From positions 1 through 64,000 of the forward strand of contig CABSMC010000002.1 of NCBI GenBank assembly GCA_902478715.1: a stretch of 64,000 bases of DNA, given 5' to 3'. Origin of the DNA: an uncultured Adlercreutzia sp. Its GTDB lineage: Bacteria > Actinomycetota > Coriobacteriia > Coriobacteriales > Eggerthellaceae. Below are positions 8,539-16,921 of the stretch, in pieces. The notes beneath the pieces were generated by a model. That model was not told the origin of the DNA. It searched no databases and worked only from the letters and a program-made list of their open reading frames with translations. The position numbers were made by a program, and so were the translations under genes. Position 1 is the stretch's first letter. Every line of letters starts with the position of its first letter.

Positions 8539-9633
8539 GTGATAGCGAGGAGCGAAGTGATCGGCATCCTTTACGAATCGGACGAATGGTCCGACTGGAA
8601 GCTGAGGCGCGAGCTCGAGGCGGCGCTGGCGGAGAACGCGCTCGCCGAAGCCGTTCCAGCTGAAGCGAGCTCGCAGACAGCGACAAGAGAAAGCGACGCA
8701 GCCGACAATTCCTGGCGCCACGTGCGCATGATCAACATGGAAGACGCCGGCGCCGTGGAACAGGCCCACAGCTGCGCCATGCTCGTGAGCCGGGTGTTCG
8801 CGAGCGCAGCCTTCCGCGGGCACCAGCGTTCTCACCGGGCCATGGAAGATATCATCGCCCTGGCCGAGGCTGAGGGCATCCCGCTCATCAATCCTGGTCG
8901 CGCCCATCACTTCGAAATCGACAAGCGCCTGGCCACCGAAACGCTGCGCAACGCGGGCATCACGGCTCCAGCTATCATCGCATGGGGGACACCCGCCGAG
9001 CTCGGCAGAGCGGCGGCCGACCTCGACGATTCGCGCTCTGTTGCTCTCAGCCGGGAAGAAGCCTCCGAGGCTTGGAGTTCCCGTGCGTCAGAAGCCGAAA
9101 TCGCCTCCCACAGATGGCCCCGGCCGACCCCGGACCAATGGACCTACCCTTGCATCATCAAGCCGAACTGCGGCGGTCGCACCACGCACACCGCTGTGCT
9201 GCGCAGCCCTGCCGCCGCCCGCGCATTTCTGAGCGCAGCCCCCAATCTCGTCTTCATCGTGGAGCCTTATATCGAAGCCGTCGGCGGATTCCTCACGCGC
9301 ATCGAGGTGGTGGACGGTCGCATCGCGCTCGTGGTGAAGCGGTCGGTGGCAGCGAGCGGGCTTTCCTCCTACCATGAAGGTTCCACCTACGAGTTGTACC
9401 CCGACCGCCCCGCCGCCGTCACCGATGCCGTGCTGGAAGCGGCCCGCATCCTGGACATCCAATTCGGCAGCTTCGACGTTATCGAGGCCGCCGAGGGCAA
9501 CTTCATCATCGACGCCAACAGCGTGTCGAACGTGTCGGAAGACTGCACCGAGCTATTCGGCTTCGATCTTATGGCCGCCTACACCCGAGCGCTGGCCGCC
9601 CGCTACCGCACACTGCGCAACGCCACAAATTAG
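8539..9633 (+). CDS. ATP-grasp family protein
   Basis: The 364-residue protein starts at GTG with AAGGAG about six bases upstream. Residues 95-350 look like a RimK/D-Ala-D-Ala-ligase-type ATP-grasp fold: a lid segment INPGRAHHFEIDKRLATE, the lysine strand YPCIIKPNCGGRTTHTA, the adenine-binding strand FIVEPYIEA and a metal-binding end FIIDANSVSNVS. Such enzymes ligate a carboxylate to an amine or thiol through an acyl phosphate; the substrates here are unknown. It is the first gene of an operon with an FMN/ferredoxin protein, a MarR regulator and an amino-acid importer, which points to modification or use of an imported amino-acid-like compound (inference). Confidence 0.75.
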   Translation: MIARSEVIGILYESDEWSDWKLRRELEAALAENALAEAVPAEASSQTATRESDAADNSWRHVRMINMEDAGAVEQAHSCAMLVSRVFASAAFRGHQRSHRAMEDIIALAEAEGIPLINPGRAHHFEIDKRLATETLRNAGITAPAIIAWGTPAELGRAAADLDDSRSVALSREEASEAWSSRASEAEIASHRWPRPTPDQWTYPCIIKPNCGGRTTHTAVLRSPAAARAFLSAAPNLVFIVEPYIEAVGGFLTRIEVVDGRIALVVKRSVAASGLSSYHEGSTYELYPDRPAAVTDAVLEAARILDIQFGSFDVIEAAEGNFIIDANSVSNVSEDCTELFGFDLMAAYTRALAARYRTLRNATN

Positions 9634-9655
9634 CACTTCTCAAGAAAGGAGCCTC

Positions 9656-10339
9656 ATGCTCACCATCCCCGAAGTCTACGACCTTTTCGACCAAATCGGC
9701 TGCTGCAGCTTCGCCACCCTCGATGGGTGCGGCGGCGTCGATTCCCGCATCGCGCACTTCTTTGCCTGCGACGAGGAGGGCCTCTACCTGCGCACCATGG
9801 ACGTGAAGCCCTTCTACCGCCAGCTTGTGGAAGGTGGCAAGCTCTCCGTTTGCGGCGAGAAAACCGCCGCGCCCTGCAGCTGGGATGACGACAACATGCC
9901 GCATTTCCAGCCAGGCTTCATGGTGCGCGTCTCCGGCGACGTGCGCCTGCTTACGCCCGAGGAAGTGGAGGCGAAGGCAGCGGCAAACCCGCAGTTCAAC
10001 GTCGCCATATACGACATCAACAAGTATCCCGAGACCCGCGTGCTCGCGCTGCATTCCGCTTGGGGCGAGCTGTACGATTACGACTTCAACATGATGCACC
10101 GCGACCACAAGATCCTCCGCGAGCGCTTCGCCTGGGGCGGTGCGACTTTCGAGGCGCCGGGGCTTTCCATCACCGATGCGTGCATCGAGTGCGGTGCCTG
10201 CGCCGAGGCCTGCACCCACAAGGCCATCGTGCCCGGCAGCCCCTACGCCATCCTCGGTGAGCGCTGCGACGAGTGCGGCAACTGCTACCATGTCTGCCCC
10301 GCCGGCGCCGTCGTCAGCAAGGGCGCTTTGGAAGATTAG
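9656..10339 (+). CDS. Pyridoxamine-phosphate-oxidase-like FMN protein fused to a 2[4Fe-4S] ferredoxin
   Basis: The 227-residue protein has two parts. Residues 1-150 resemble the split-barrel FMN-binding fold of PNPOx-like flavin reductases. Residues 170-225 hold two [4Fe-4S] motifs with cysteines at 176, 179, 182, 186 and 204, 207, 210, 214. The start is the ATG at 9656 with AAAGGAG upstream, 22 bp after the ATP-grasp stop. The fusion suggests electron transfer from ferredoxin-like clusters to flavin and on to a small substrate. No transmembrane segment or signal is seen, so it is cytoplasmic. It belongs to the MarR-controlled operon. Confidence 0.8.
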   Translation: MLTIPEVYDLFDQIGCCSFATLDGCGGVDSRIAHFFACDEEGLYLRTMDVKPFYRQLVEGGKLSVCGEKTAAPCSWDDDNMPHFQPGFMVRVSGDVRLLTPEEVEAKAAANPQFNVAIYDINKYPETRVLALHSAWGELYDYDFNMMHRDHKILRERFAWGGATFEAPGLSITDACIECGACAEACTHKAIVPGSPYAILGERCDECGNCYHVCPAGAVVSKGALED

Positions 10340-10348
10340 GAGAGAGCC

Positions 10349-10936
10349 ATGCGAGAAGAACCAGAAGAGAGCAGAGAAACCGCAGCCGCCGTTCCGAGCG
10401 CATCACACGCCTCGAGCGTCCAAGACGTCCCGAACATGCTCCCTCACGGCGATATCGTCAGCCTTATGAGCCGCACGCTCGGCGCGGCCAATCGTTACCT
10501 GGTGGAGCTCATGGCCCGCGAAGGGCTCGCCGGCATCGTGCCCTCCCACGGCGACATCCTCATGCAGCTGTTCGCCCACGACGCGATGTCCATGGCTGCT
10601 TTGGCTGAAGCCATCGGGAAGGATCCATCCACGGTGACGGCCCTCGTGCGCAAGCTAGCCAATGCCGGCTATGTGGAGAAAGCCCCCAACCCCCGCGACC
10701 GCCGCATGTGCGAGGTGCGTCTGACCGATGCGGGCCGCGCCCTGGGGCCGGCCATGGATCGCGTGTCCCATACGCTTATCACAACGCTGACAAATAGCAT
10801 CCCCGCCGCCGACCTTGCCGCTACTTGCCGTACCATGAAAGCCATGCAAGAGAATATGAGTGCCGCAGACGATTCTGAATCGAAGCGTGAACCCGATTCC
10901 CAGCCTGCAGCCGAAACCCGAGGAGACCGCCAATGA
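10349..10936 (+). CDS. MarR-family transcriptional regulator
   Basis: The 195-residue protein has a MarR winged helix at about 70-135: MAALAEAIGKDPSTVTALV as the DNA-reading segment and NPRDRRMCEVRLTDAG as the wing. A polar, probably disordered tail follows. It lies 9 bp after the FMN/ferredoxin gene, and its stop overlaps the start of the solute-binding protein gene (ATGA), so it is co-translated with the importer. The perfect palindrome in the operon promoter at 8458-8479 fits MarR operators well, suggesting autorepression relieved by a small ligand. Confidence 0.88.
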   Translation: MREEPEESRETAAAVPSASHASSVQDVPNMLPHGDIVSLMSRTLGAANRYLVELMAREGLAGIVPSHGDILMQLFAHDAMSMAALAEAIGKDPSTVTALVRKLANAGYVEKAPNPRDRRMCEVRLTDAGRALGPAMDRVSHTLITTLTNSIPAADLAATCRTMKAMQENMSAADDSESKREPDSQPAAETRGDRQ

Positions 10937-11817
10937 ACCTTTCACTCCCCCGCAGCTTCCCCATCGCGAAGGCGGCCCTTGCTGCCGCCGTCATCGCCTG
11001 CACCTTCGCCCTGGCCTGCAGTTTGACCGGCTGCGCGTCGAACGCCGCCGACAACGGCGCCGATGCCGACAACGCCCCCTCCAACACCAACGGCAAGACC
11101 CTGCGCGTGGCCATGGAACTGGCCTACCCTCCCTTCGAAACGAAGGACGACGCCGGCAACCCGGAGGGCCTGGCCGTCGATTTCATCCGCGACTTCGGCG
11201 CCGCCTACGGCTACGACGTGCAGATTGAGAACACCGCCTGGGACGGCCTTATTCCCTCGCTGCAATCGGATAAGGCCGATCTCGTTATCAGTTCCATGAC
11301 CATCACCGACGAGCGCAAGCAGTCCGTGGACTTCTCCGATGCCTACGCCATGGCCCAACTGGCCATTCTGGCGAACGCGGATTCTGGCGTGGCCTCCATC
11401 GACGACTTGAACCAGCCCGGCAAGAAGGTGGCCGTGAAGACCGGCTCCACCGGCGACGTGTACGCCACGAAAAACCTCACCAACGCGGAGATCGTGCGCC
11501 TGGCCGACGAGAGCGCGTGCGTGACCGAGGTGGTGCAGGGCAAGGCTGACGGCTTCCTGTACGACCAGCTAACCATCTACCGCAACCACGAGGCGAACCC
11601 CGACACCACCGAAGCAGTGTTCATCCCCTTCCAGGATGCCGAGGAATGGGGCATCGCCGTGAAGAAGGGCAACACCGAGCTCTTGGACCAGCTGAACGCC
11701 TTCATCGCCCAGTCGAAGACCGACGGCGAGTTCGACCGCCTCACCGAGAAGTACCTCTCCGAGGAAAAGAAGGCCTTCGACCAGTACGGCTTCAAGTGGT
11801 TCTTCGATTTCGAGTAA
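10933..11817 (+). CDS. Amino-acid ABC transporter substrate-binding lipoprotein (family 3)
   Basis: The 294-residue protein has a signal peptide ending in lipobox LTGC. A family-3 solute-binding fold follows: LRVAMELAYPPFETKDDAGN opens lobe one, and DLVISSMTITDERKQSVDFS is the signature of polar amino-acid binding proteins. It captures an amino acid outside the membrane for the permease and ATPase encoded next. The ATG overlaps the MarR stop by 4 bp. Family members bind glutamine, cystine, arginine or analogues; the exact ligand cannot be read from sequence. Confidence 0.88.
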   Translation: MNLSLPRSFPIAKAALAAAVIACTFALACSLTGCASNAADNGADADNAPSNTNGKTLRVAMELAYPPFETKDDAGNPEGLAVDFIRDFGAAYGYDVQIENTAWDGLIPSLQSDKADLVISSMTITDERKQSVDFSDAYAMAQLAILANADSGVASIDDLNQPGKKVAVKTGSTGDVYATKNLTNAEIVRLADESACVTEVVQGKADGFLYDQLTIYRNHEANPDTTEAVFIPFQDAEEWGIAVKKGNTELLDQLNAFIAQSKTDGEFDRLTEKYLSEEKKAFDQYGFKWFFDFE

Positions 11818-11826
11818 TCTAGTCTC

Positions 11827-12624
11827 ATGAAACGCCTCACCACCATCACTCGTCCCTTCACCGCCGCCGCAGGCGCGCCCGTGCGCCCGACGAAGGCGGC
11901 TCTGAACTACCTGGCGGTGTGCGTGGCGGTGATCGCCGTGGTGTGGGCATCGCTAGCCGCAGCGGGCATCTCGCTGAACTTCGACTTCGTGGCCCAGTAC
12001 CGCGTGCGCATCTGGGACGGCTTCTGCATGACCGTGGGCATCTCGGCGGCGTCGCTCGTGGTGAGCCTGGCGCTCGGCGTGCTCGTGGCCGCGGGCCAGG
12101 GCGCGCGCTTCTTGCCGCTGCGCTACCTGTGCGACTTCTACGTGAAGATCATCCGCGGCACGCCGCTCATCGTGCAGGTGTACTTCTTCTACTACATCAT
12201 CGGCACGGCCTGGGGCATCGACAACCGCGTGCTCGCCGGCATCATCATCCTGTCGCTGTTCTCCGGCGCCTACATCGCCGAAATCGTGCGCGGCAGCCTG
12301 CTGTCGCTGGACGCGGGGCAGATGGAAGCGGCCCGGGCTGTCGGTTTCACCCGCGCCCAAACGCTGCGCTACGTGGTGGCACCGCAGCTGGTGGCGCGCA
12401 CGCTGCCGGCGCTCACGGGCCAGGTGGCCTCCATCATCAAGGATTCGTCGCTGCTGTCGGTCATCGCCGTCATCGAGCTGACTCAGACCATGCGCGAGAT
12501 CACTGCCACGAACTATAACTTCTTCGGTGGGTTTTTGCTGCTCGGCGCGCTGTATCTGGTGCTCACGCTGCCCATCATGGCGGTAAGCCGCCACTTCGAG
12601 AAGAGGCTCGACTATGCGCATTAG
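11827..12624 (+). CDS. Amino-acid ABC transporter permease
   Basis: The 265-residue membrane protein has the HisM/GlnP-type permease fold with about five membrane segments. The EAA loop (QMEAARAVGFTRAQTLRYVV) contacts the ATPase, and the family motif IIRGTPLIVQVYFFYY is present. It follows the binding-protein gene by 9 bp. The end of the gene carries a 14-base sequence (12611-12624) that is repeated exactly at the start of the ATPase gene. Confidence 0.88.
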   Translation: MKRLTTITRPFTAAAGAPVRPTKAALNYLAVCVAVIAVVWASLAAAGISLNFDFVAQYRVRIWDGFCMTVGISAASLVVSLALGVLVAAGQGARFLPLRYLCDFYVKIIRGTPLIVQVYFFYYIIGTAWGIDNRVLAGIIILSLFSGAYIAEIVRGSLLSLDAGQMEAARAVGFTRAQTLRYVVAPQLVARTLPALTGQVASIIKDSSLLSVIAVIELTQTMREITATNYNFFGGFLLLGALYLVLTLPIMAVSRHFEKRLDYAH

Positions 12625-12694
12625 GACAGCAAAACTGTTGCGCCGTTCGGGCGCCTCGGCCCTCGTAGCCAGGGAGGCGAACTATGCGCATTAG
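12611..12694 (+). repeat. 14-bp direct repeat with a 26-codon mini-ORF between permease and ATPase genes
   Basis: ACTATGCGCATTAG occurs at 12611-12624 (end of permease) and 12681-12694 (start of ATPase), 70 bp apart. The first copy supplies an ATG at 12614 opening a 26-residue frame whose TAG stop at 12692-12694 overlaps the ATPase ATG at 12684. The layout looks like an ancestral ATG/TAG overlap of the two genes that was split by a 70-bp duplication or insertion. The mini-ORF may still couple translation. Confidence 0.5.
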
Positions 12695-13418
12695 TCTCGA
12701 CCACCTGTGCAAATCTTTCGACGGCGTGGAAGTCCTGCGCAACATCACCTTCGACGAAGAAGTATCGGCCCTCGCCATCATCGGCCCCTCCGGCGGTGGG
12801 AAGTCCACCCTGCTGCGCATCATCGGCGGCCTGGAGGCGCCGACCTCCGGCACCATGGCCGTAGACGGCAGCCCCGTCTCCTTCGACGAAGCGTCCTTGC
12901 GCGCCTACCGCGCCACCTTGGGCTTCGTCTTCCAAGACGGTGGCCTGTTCCACCACATGACCGCTTTGGAGAACGTGGCGCTCCCCTTGCAGGTGGTTCA
13001 TGGCGCGAGCTCCGATGAGGCTGATGACCGCGCTCGCGAACTGCTCGCGCGCCTCGGTTTGGAAGACTCGCTAGCAAAGCGCCCGGCCCAGCTGTCCGGC
13101 GGCCAAAAGCAGCGCGTCGCCATCGCCCGTGCGCTCGCCGCCCGCCCGCGCCTGTTGCTGCTGGACGAACCCACAAGCGCCCTAGACCCAGAGTTCACCA
13201 CCGAAGTGCTCGACGTCGTGCGCGACCTCGCCGAAGCCGGCACGCGCTTCATCATCGTCACCCACGAGATGGGCTTCGCCCGCCACGCCTGCGACCACGT
13301 CGCTTTCCTCTACGGCGGCCGCCTTCTGGAGTACGGCGATGCCGCCCGCGTTTTCGACCACCCCGAAACCCCCGAACTCACCCGCTTCCTCAGCCGCCTT
13401 CTGGAATGGAGCATGTGA
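12684..13418 (+). CDS. Amino-acid ABC transporter ATPase
   Basis: The 244-residue ATPase has Walker A GPSGGGKST near residue 34, the Q-loop FVFQDGG, signature LSGGQKQR, Walker B LLLLDEPTSALD and the switch histidine in VTHEMGFA. It energises the importer formed with the two preceding genes. GGGAGG lies upstream of the ATG at 12684. A short C-rich gap and then the convergent toxin gene follow. Confidence 0.9.
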   Translation: MRISLDHLCKSFDGVEVLRNITFDEEVSALAIIGPSGGGKSTLLRIIGGLEAPTSGTMAVDGSPVSFDEASLRAYRATLGFVFQDGGLFHHMTALENVALPLQVVHGASSDEADDRARELLARLGLEDSLAKRPAQLSGGQKQRVAIARALAARPRLLLLDEPTSALDPEFTTEVLDVVRDLAEAGTRFIIVTHEMGFARHACDHVAFLYGGRLLEYGDAARVFDHPETPELTRFLSRLLEWSM

Positions 13419-13432
13419 GGAGAGGGGGGGCG

Positions 13433-14038
13433 TTACGCCCTCCACAGCTCGTTGTCGCGCACGGCGTTCATGAACCAGGCTCCGTGTTTAGCCACGTCGC
13501 CCACCCATGAGAGAACGCCGGCGCTCCAGCGAGCGAGGGCAACGAACTCGACGGTGTTGTCAAGAATCGTCGCCTCGTCGCATAGGTCGAGAGCGCGCGA
13601 CAGGTTCCCCAGGGACGCTCGGTAGCGACGTAGCACCGCCCCCTCGTCGATATCATGACCGCCTACGGCCACCCGATGGGCAATGCGGTCGAGGGCCACT
13701 GCGGCCGTATCGACGCCGATGTAGTACAACACCACCCGGTATCCAGCCTCCCGCGCCCGGCTCATATTGCGAAGCACCGCGTGACCCGTCAGCGTCGTTT
13801 CCTGGTTGAAGCTGCGCCGGCGAGAGAGGCACTCTTCTATGAGGCGGACCGCCTCACGCCCGGCACGCAGCTGATCGGCGCTGGAGGCCGGATCACCGCC
13901 CTGGGCCACGACGATCTCGTCGGAGTTCACACGCGCCATGGTGCGCGGCATGTCCTCCGTGCGCCAAAGACCCGTGCGATAGAACGTCGATTTCCCCGCC
14001 CCGTTCACGCCGGCGAAGACCACGTACACGGGCTGCAT
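13433..14038 (-). CDS. Zeta-type toxin/AAA kinase
   Basis: The 201-residue P-loop protein has Walker A GVNGAGKST at 10-18, the NSDEI segment with the likely catalytic acid, ETTLTG, and the HRVAVGGHDIDEGAVLRRY segment typical of the zeta/COG4185 family. Zeta toxins phosphorylate UDP-N-acetylglucosamine and so block cell-wall synthesis; that this protein does so is inferred. The start is the ATG at 14038, which overlaps the stop of the upstream antitoxin gene in TGATG. An alternative start at 14128 would lie inside that gene and is unlikely. Confidence 0.8.
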   Translation of the reverse strand: MQPVYVVFAGVNGAGKSTFYRTGLWRTEDMPRTMARVNSDEIVVAQGGDPASSADQLRAGREAVRLIEECLSRRRSFNQETTLTGHAVLRNMSRAREAGYRVVLYYIGVDTAAVALDRIAHRVAVGGHDIDEGAVLRRYRASLGNLSRALDLCDEATILDNTVEFVALARWSAGVLSWVGDVAKHGAWFMNAVRDNELWRA

Positions 14039-14448
14039 CAGAACACGCCCGCCTTCACCAGCTCCCGCTGGCGCTGCTGCAGAAAGAAGTCGAACACGGC
14101 CATATAGAAGGAAGCCTCTTCCTGGCACCGCGCCGCCTTCATCATCTCAGTTGGGGGGAGGTGCCCAAACGCGTGCCGACATGCGTCGTACAGATCGTGC
14201 GCGCAAGCAACGGCTTCTGCGCGAGCCGCGGCCGCCGATCCCTGCGAGTGCTCCCCAAGTGCGTCGGCCACACCCACGCGCGGCCTCCCCGCGCGAGGGG
14301 AGGCCATCAGCCTTTGCAGCACGTCCTCTTCCCGAATCATCCACTCGCGGCCGTTCTTCGCTGCAGGAAGACGTCCCTCCTTGATAAGCGCTCGCACCCG
14401 GGACGGACTCACCCCTAGCTGTCGAGCACTTTCCCCAACTGACAACAT
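14038..14448 (-). CDS. Excisionase/MerR-fold antitoxin partner of the zeta-type toxin
   Basis: The 136-residue protein begins with a short DNA-binding domain of the excisionase/MerR type (SVGESARQLGVSPSRVRALI, then EGRLPAAKNGREWMI). The helical C-terminal half probably wraps the toxin. The start at 14448 is preceded by AAGGAGG five bases upstream; an upstream ATG at 14472 has no such site. Stop and toxin start share TGATG. A 22-bp perfect palindrome lies 20 bp upstream, so the pair is probably autoregulated. Classical epsilon antitoxins lack a DNA-binding domain, so this is a different partner type. Confidence 0.72.
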   Translation of the reverse strand: MLSVGESARQLGVSPSRVRALIKEGRLPAAKNGREWMIREEDVLQRLMASPRAGRPRVGVADALGEHSQGSAAAARAEAVACAHDLYDACRHAFGHLPPTEMMKAARCQEEASFYMAVFDFFLQQRQRELVKAGVF

Positions 14449-14467
14449 GGCATCCTCCTTCAAACTA

Positions 14468-14489
14468 ATCATTGCGTTAACGCAATGAT
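14468..14489. promoter_or_regulatory. Perfect palindromic operator of the toxin-antitoxin pair
   Basis: A 22-bp perfect palindrome with core ATTGCGTTAACGCAAT lies immediately upstream of the antitoxin ribosome binding site. It is placed as an autoregulatory operator. Confidence 0.75.
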
Positions 14490-14573
14490 ATCACAAGGAG
14501 AAACCATTCTTTTACTCAGGCATCACGGGCACCCGCCGCAGAGGCTGCGCGCCTCCACCTTGCAGGAAACGGC

Positions 14574-15257
14574 CTACTCCAGGCCCATCTCCTTCTTCAG
14601 GCGGGCCAGATCGTCGTCGACGGCGGCTTCAGCGCCGGCGGCGGCGTATTTCTTGGCCAGATCCTCGGTGGGATCGGCCGGCTGCTCGGACAGCTCGGCC
14701 ACGGCGTTGGCGCGGTCGAGCATCTCGTCAGCCTTGGCCTCCATACGGTCGAAAGCGCTGCGGGCACCCTCGGCACGATCGCCGGCGGAGGTCATCTCGT
14801 TCACCTTGGACTGAGTTTTCGCCACGGCGGCCTTCGCCTTGATGGTAGCCTTCCGCGCGTTCAATTCCTCGATGTCGGCCACCAGCTTGTCGTGCATCTG
14901 GCGCATCTTGTCGGCGTTGGCCTTCGCACCCTCAAAGGCCACCGTGAGTCCCTCGGCGCGTCCGGCCAGCTCCTGCTTCTTCGCGAGGAACACGCGGGCG
15001 TCGGCCTCGTTGCCGGTGGCGAGCGCCTTGCGGGCCAGCTCCTCGTACTTCGTCATCTCGGCCATGTTCTCATCAACGAGCTTCTTGCAGCGCTTCTCCT
15101 CGGCCATGACGCCGGCGGTGGCCTCGCGCACCTCGGCGAGCGACTCGGTCATCTCGCGCAGGTACTGGTCGACCATCTTCTCGGGATCTTCCGCCTTGTC
15201 CAGAAGCTCGTTGATGTTCGCCTTCACGATGGAGGTGAAGCGATCGAGGATTCCCAT
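14574..15257 (-). CDS. PspA/IM30/Vipp1-family membrane stress protein
   Basis: The 227-residue protein starts with the amphipathic helix MGILDRFTSIVKANINELLD and continues as the long charged coiled coil of the PspA/IM30 family. It is of usual length. These ESCRT-III-like proteins assemble on the inner leaflet and protect membrane integrity. It lies downstream of the TPM-like membrane protein (50-bp gap), in the same direction. The two may form one envelope-stress unit. Confidence 0.88.
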   Translation of the reverse strand: MGILDRFTSIVKANINELLDKAEDPEKMVDQYLREMTESLAEVREATAGVMAEEKRCKKLVDENMAEMTKYEELARKALATGNEADARVFLAKKQELAGRAEGLTVAFEGAKANADKMRQMHDKLVADIEELNARKATIKAKAAVAKTQSKVNEMTSAGDRAEGARSAFDRMEAKADEMLDRANAVAELSEQPADPTEDLAKKYAAAGAEAAVDDDLARLKKEMGLE

Positions 15258-15306
15258 GTCAGTCTCCTATCTGGCCCGAAGGCCGGGTTGAATACCGCAG
15301 CGTCAC

Positions 15307-16440
15307 CTAAGGCCGCGGCTTCGTCGGCTGCACCGGCGGCGCGTCCGAAGCGCCTGCCTGCGCGTACTTCTTTTCCAAATCCGCCAGCTCGGCGTCGGCC
15401 AGCGACTCCAGCGGCGTGTTCAGAATCTCCTGCATGCGCTCTGCCTCGCGCTGCTGCGCCAGACGGCGGTTGCGCACGACGAGGAACACGACGACGGCCA
15501 CTATTATCACCGCCGCGCACACTGCGATGATTGGCAGCGGCGAAGGCGTCACCGTCATGATACGGTCGGCCGTGTCGGCAAAGGCGTCGGAGAAAATCTC
15601 CTCTTCCGTGAGGCTCATGTCGTCGTAGTTCTGGCTGAGGTAGGCTTTGAAGATGTTGATGGCCTCGTCGTCGAGCACCGATCCCGTCATCGCGCCGGCC
15701 CAGTAGGCGGCGTTGAAGCGCCCGTTGCCGTCGTCGCAGAACACGAGCACGAAATGCGCCTGGTCGGTGAACAGCTCGTCGTACTTCTCCTGGGCGATGG
15801 ACTGCAGCTCCTGGTAGGAGCGCACCGACCCGTTCGGCAGGATGTACACGTAGGGCTGCACGCCCGTTTCCTCGTAGAAATGGCGCAGGCCGCGCTCGAG
15901 CTTGGCCGGGTCGTGAATCCAGTCGCCGTCCTCGTCGGTGAAGTAGCCGGTCTCGCTCACGGAACCGGCGGGAAGGGCCGTGCGCTCCACCGTGGATGCG
16001 GGCACATTCGCGCCCGTGCAGCTGCCGCCGCCGAGAGCCACCACCAGCAGCAGCACGAGCAGCACGGCCGCAACGATGACGAACACGGTGCCGCATCCGC
16101 TGTTGGAGGATTTGCCCTGAGAGGAGCCGGGTTGCGGGCCATTGCCGCCGGGGCCGCCGCCCGATCCGGGCTGCTGCGGGCCGCTCGGCTGCGGGGACAT
16201 TTGCGGCGGCACCGAGCCGCCACTGCCACCTCGGCTCGAGCCCATCAGGCCGCCAAGGAAACCACCCCAGAAGCTGCCGCCTCCGAAGCCTCCCCCGTAG
16301 TAGCCGCCGCCATGGTAGCCCCCGCCGAAACCAGAGCCGCCGTGGCCGGCCGAGCGGCCGCCCGATCCCGAGCCGCCGGAAAAGCCGCCGCCGAAGCCGC
16401 CGCCTCCCGAGAAGCCGCCGCCTCCGCCTGATCGTCCCAT
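15307..16440 (-). CDS. Glycine-rich TPM-domain-like membrane protein
   Basis: The 377-residue protein has three parts. Residues 1-115 are glycine/serine-rich low complexity with many GGG and GGF repeats. A membrane segment follows (about 120-142, ending in GGGSC). The soluble domain (about 155-315) resembles TPM/YgcG domains (ETGVQPYVYILPNGS; AHFVLVFCDDG). A second membrane segment (about 320-342) and a charged tail come last. The C-terminal sequence SLADAELADLEKKYAQAG resembles the PspA end encoded next. TPM proteins are linked to envelope maintenance. Placing the glycine-rich region before the first membrane segment is unusual. Confidence 0.65.
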   Translation of the reverse strand: MGRSGGGGGFSGGGGFGGGFSGGSGSGGRSAGHGGSGFGGGYHGGGYYGGGFGGGSFWGGFLGGLMGSSRGGSGGSVPPQMSPQPSGPQQPGSGGGPGGNGPQPGSSQGKSSNSGCGTVFVIVAAVLLVLLLVVALGGGSCTGANVPASTVERTALPAGSVSETGYFTDEDGDWIHDPAKLERGLRHFYEETGVQPYVYILPNGSVRSYQELQSIAQEKYDELFTDQAHFVLVFCDDGNGRFNAAYWAGAMTGSVLDDEAINIFKAYLSQNYDDMSLTEEEIFSDAFADTADRIMTVTPSPLPIIAVCAAVIIVAVVVFLVVRNRRLAQQREAERMQEILNTPLESLADAELADLEKKYAQAGASDAPPVQPTKPRP

Positions 16441-16450
16441 GGCCGCGAAC

Positions 16451-16921
16451 CTATTTCACAATGAGCACGGGCACGTTGGTCTTATGCAACACGGAATAGC
16501 ACACGCTGCCGAGCATGCCGCGCACGGCGCCAAGGCCGCGGTGGCCCATAACGATGCAGTCGTAGCCGCCCTCGTCGGCGTAAGCGGTGATGGAATCGTG
16601 CGGCGAGCCGTTCACCACGGCGATGCCAATGCCCTCGGCGTCGCCCACCAGAGGCGCGATGTTATCGGCAATGGCGTCCATATCGGCCTTGATGGCCTCG
16701 TTCTCCACTTCGGAGATCACGTCCATGTCCATGGTGTCGCCCATGACGCCGGACATGCGCGAGGCAATTTTGAAGGTCTCGGCGTTGAAGTCGTGCCAGT
16801 CGACCACCGACAGCACGGTGATCTGGGCGCCAGGCACGCCGGCCGCCAGGTCGAGCGCCGCGGCCAGCGCGTTCTTCGCCGGGTCGGACTTGTCGTAGGG
16901 AACGAGAATCTTCTTGTACAT
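16451..16921 (-). CDS. Universal stress protein (UspA family)
   Basis: The 156-residue protein begins MYKKILVPYDKSDPAKNAL and carries the ATP-binding signature GHRGLGAVRGMLGSV near the end, as in ATP-binding Usp proteins. The start at 16921 is preceded by AAGGAGG six bases upstream. The gene precedes the TPM-like gene by 10 bp in the same direction, so envelope and general stress genes appear to be co-transcribed. Confidence 0.88.
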   Translation of the reverse strand: MYKKILVPYDKSDPAKNALAAALDLAAGVPGAQITVLSVVDWHDFNAETFKIASRMSGVMGDTMDMDVISEVENEAIKADMDAIADNIAPLVGDAEGIGIAVVNGSPHDSITAYADEGGYDCIVMGHRGLGAVRGMLGSVCYSVLHKTNVPVLIVK

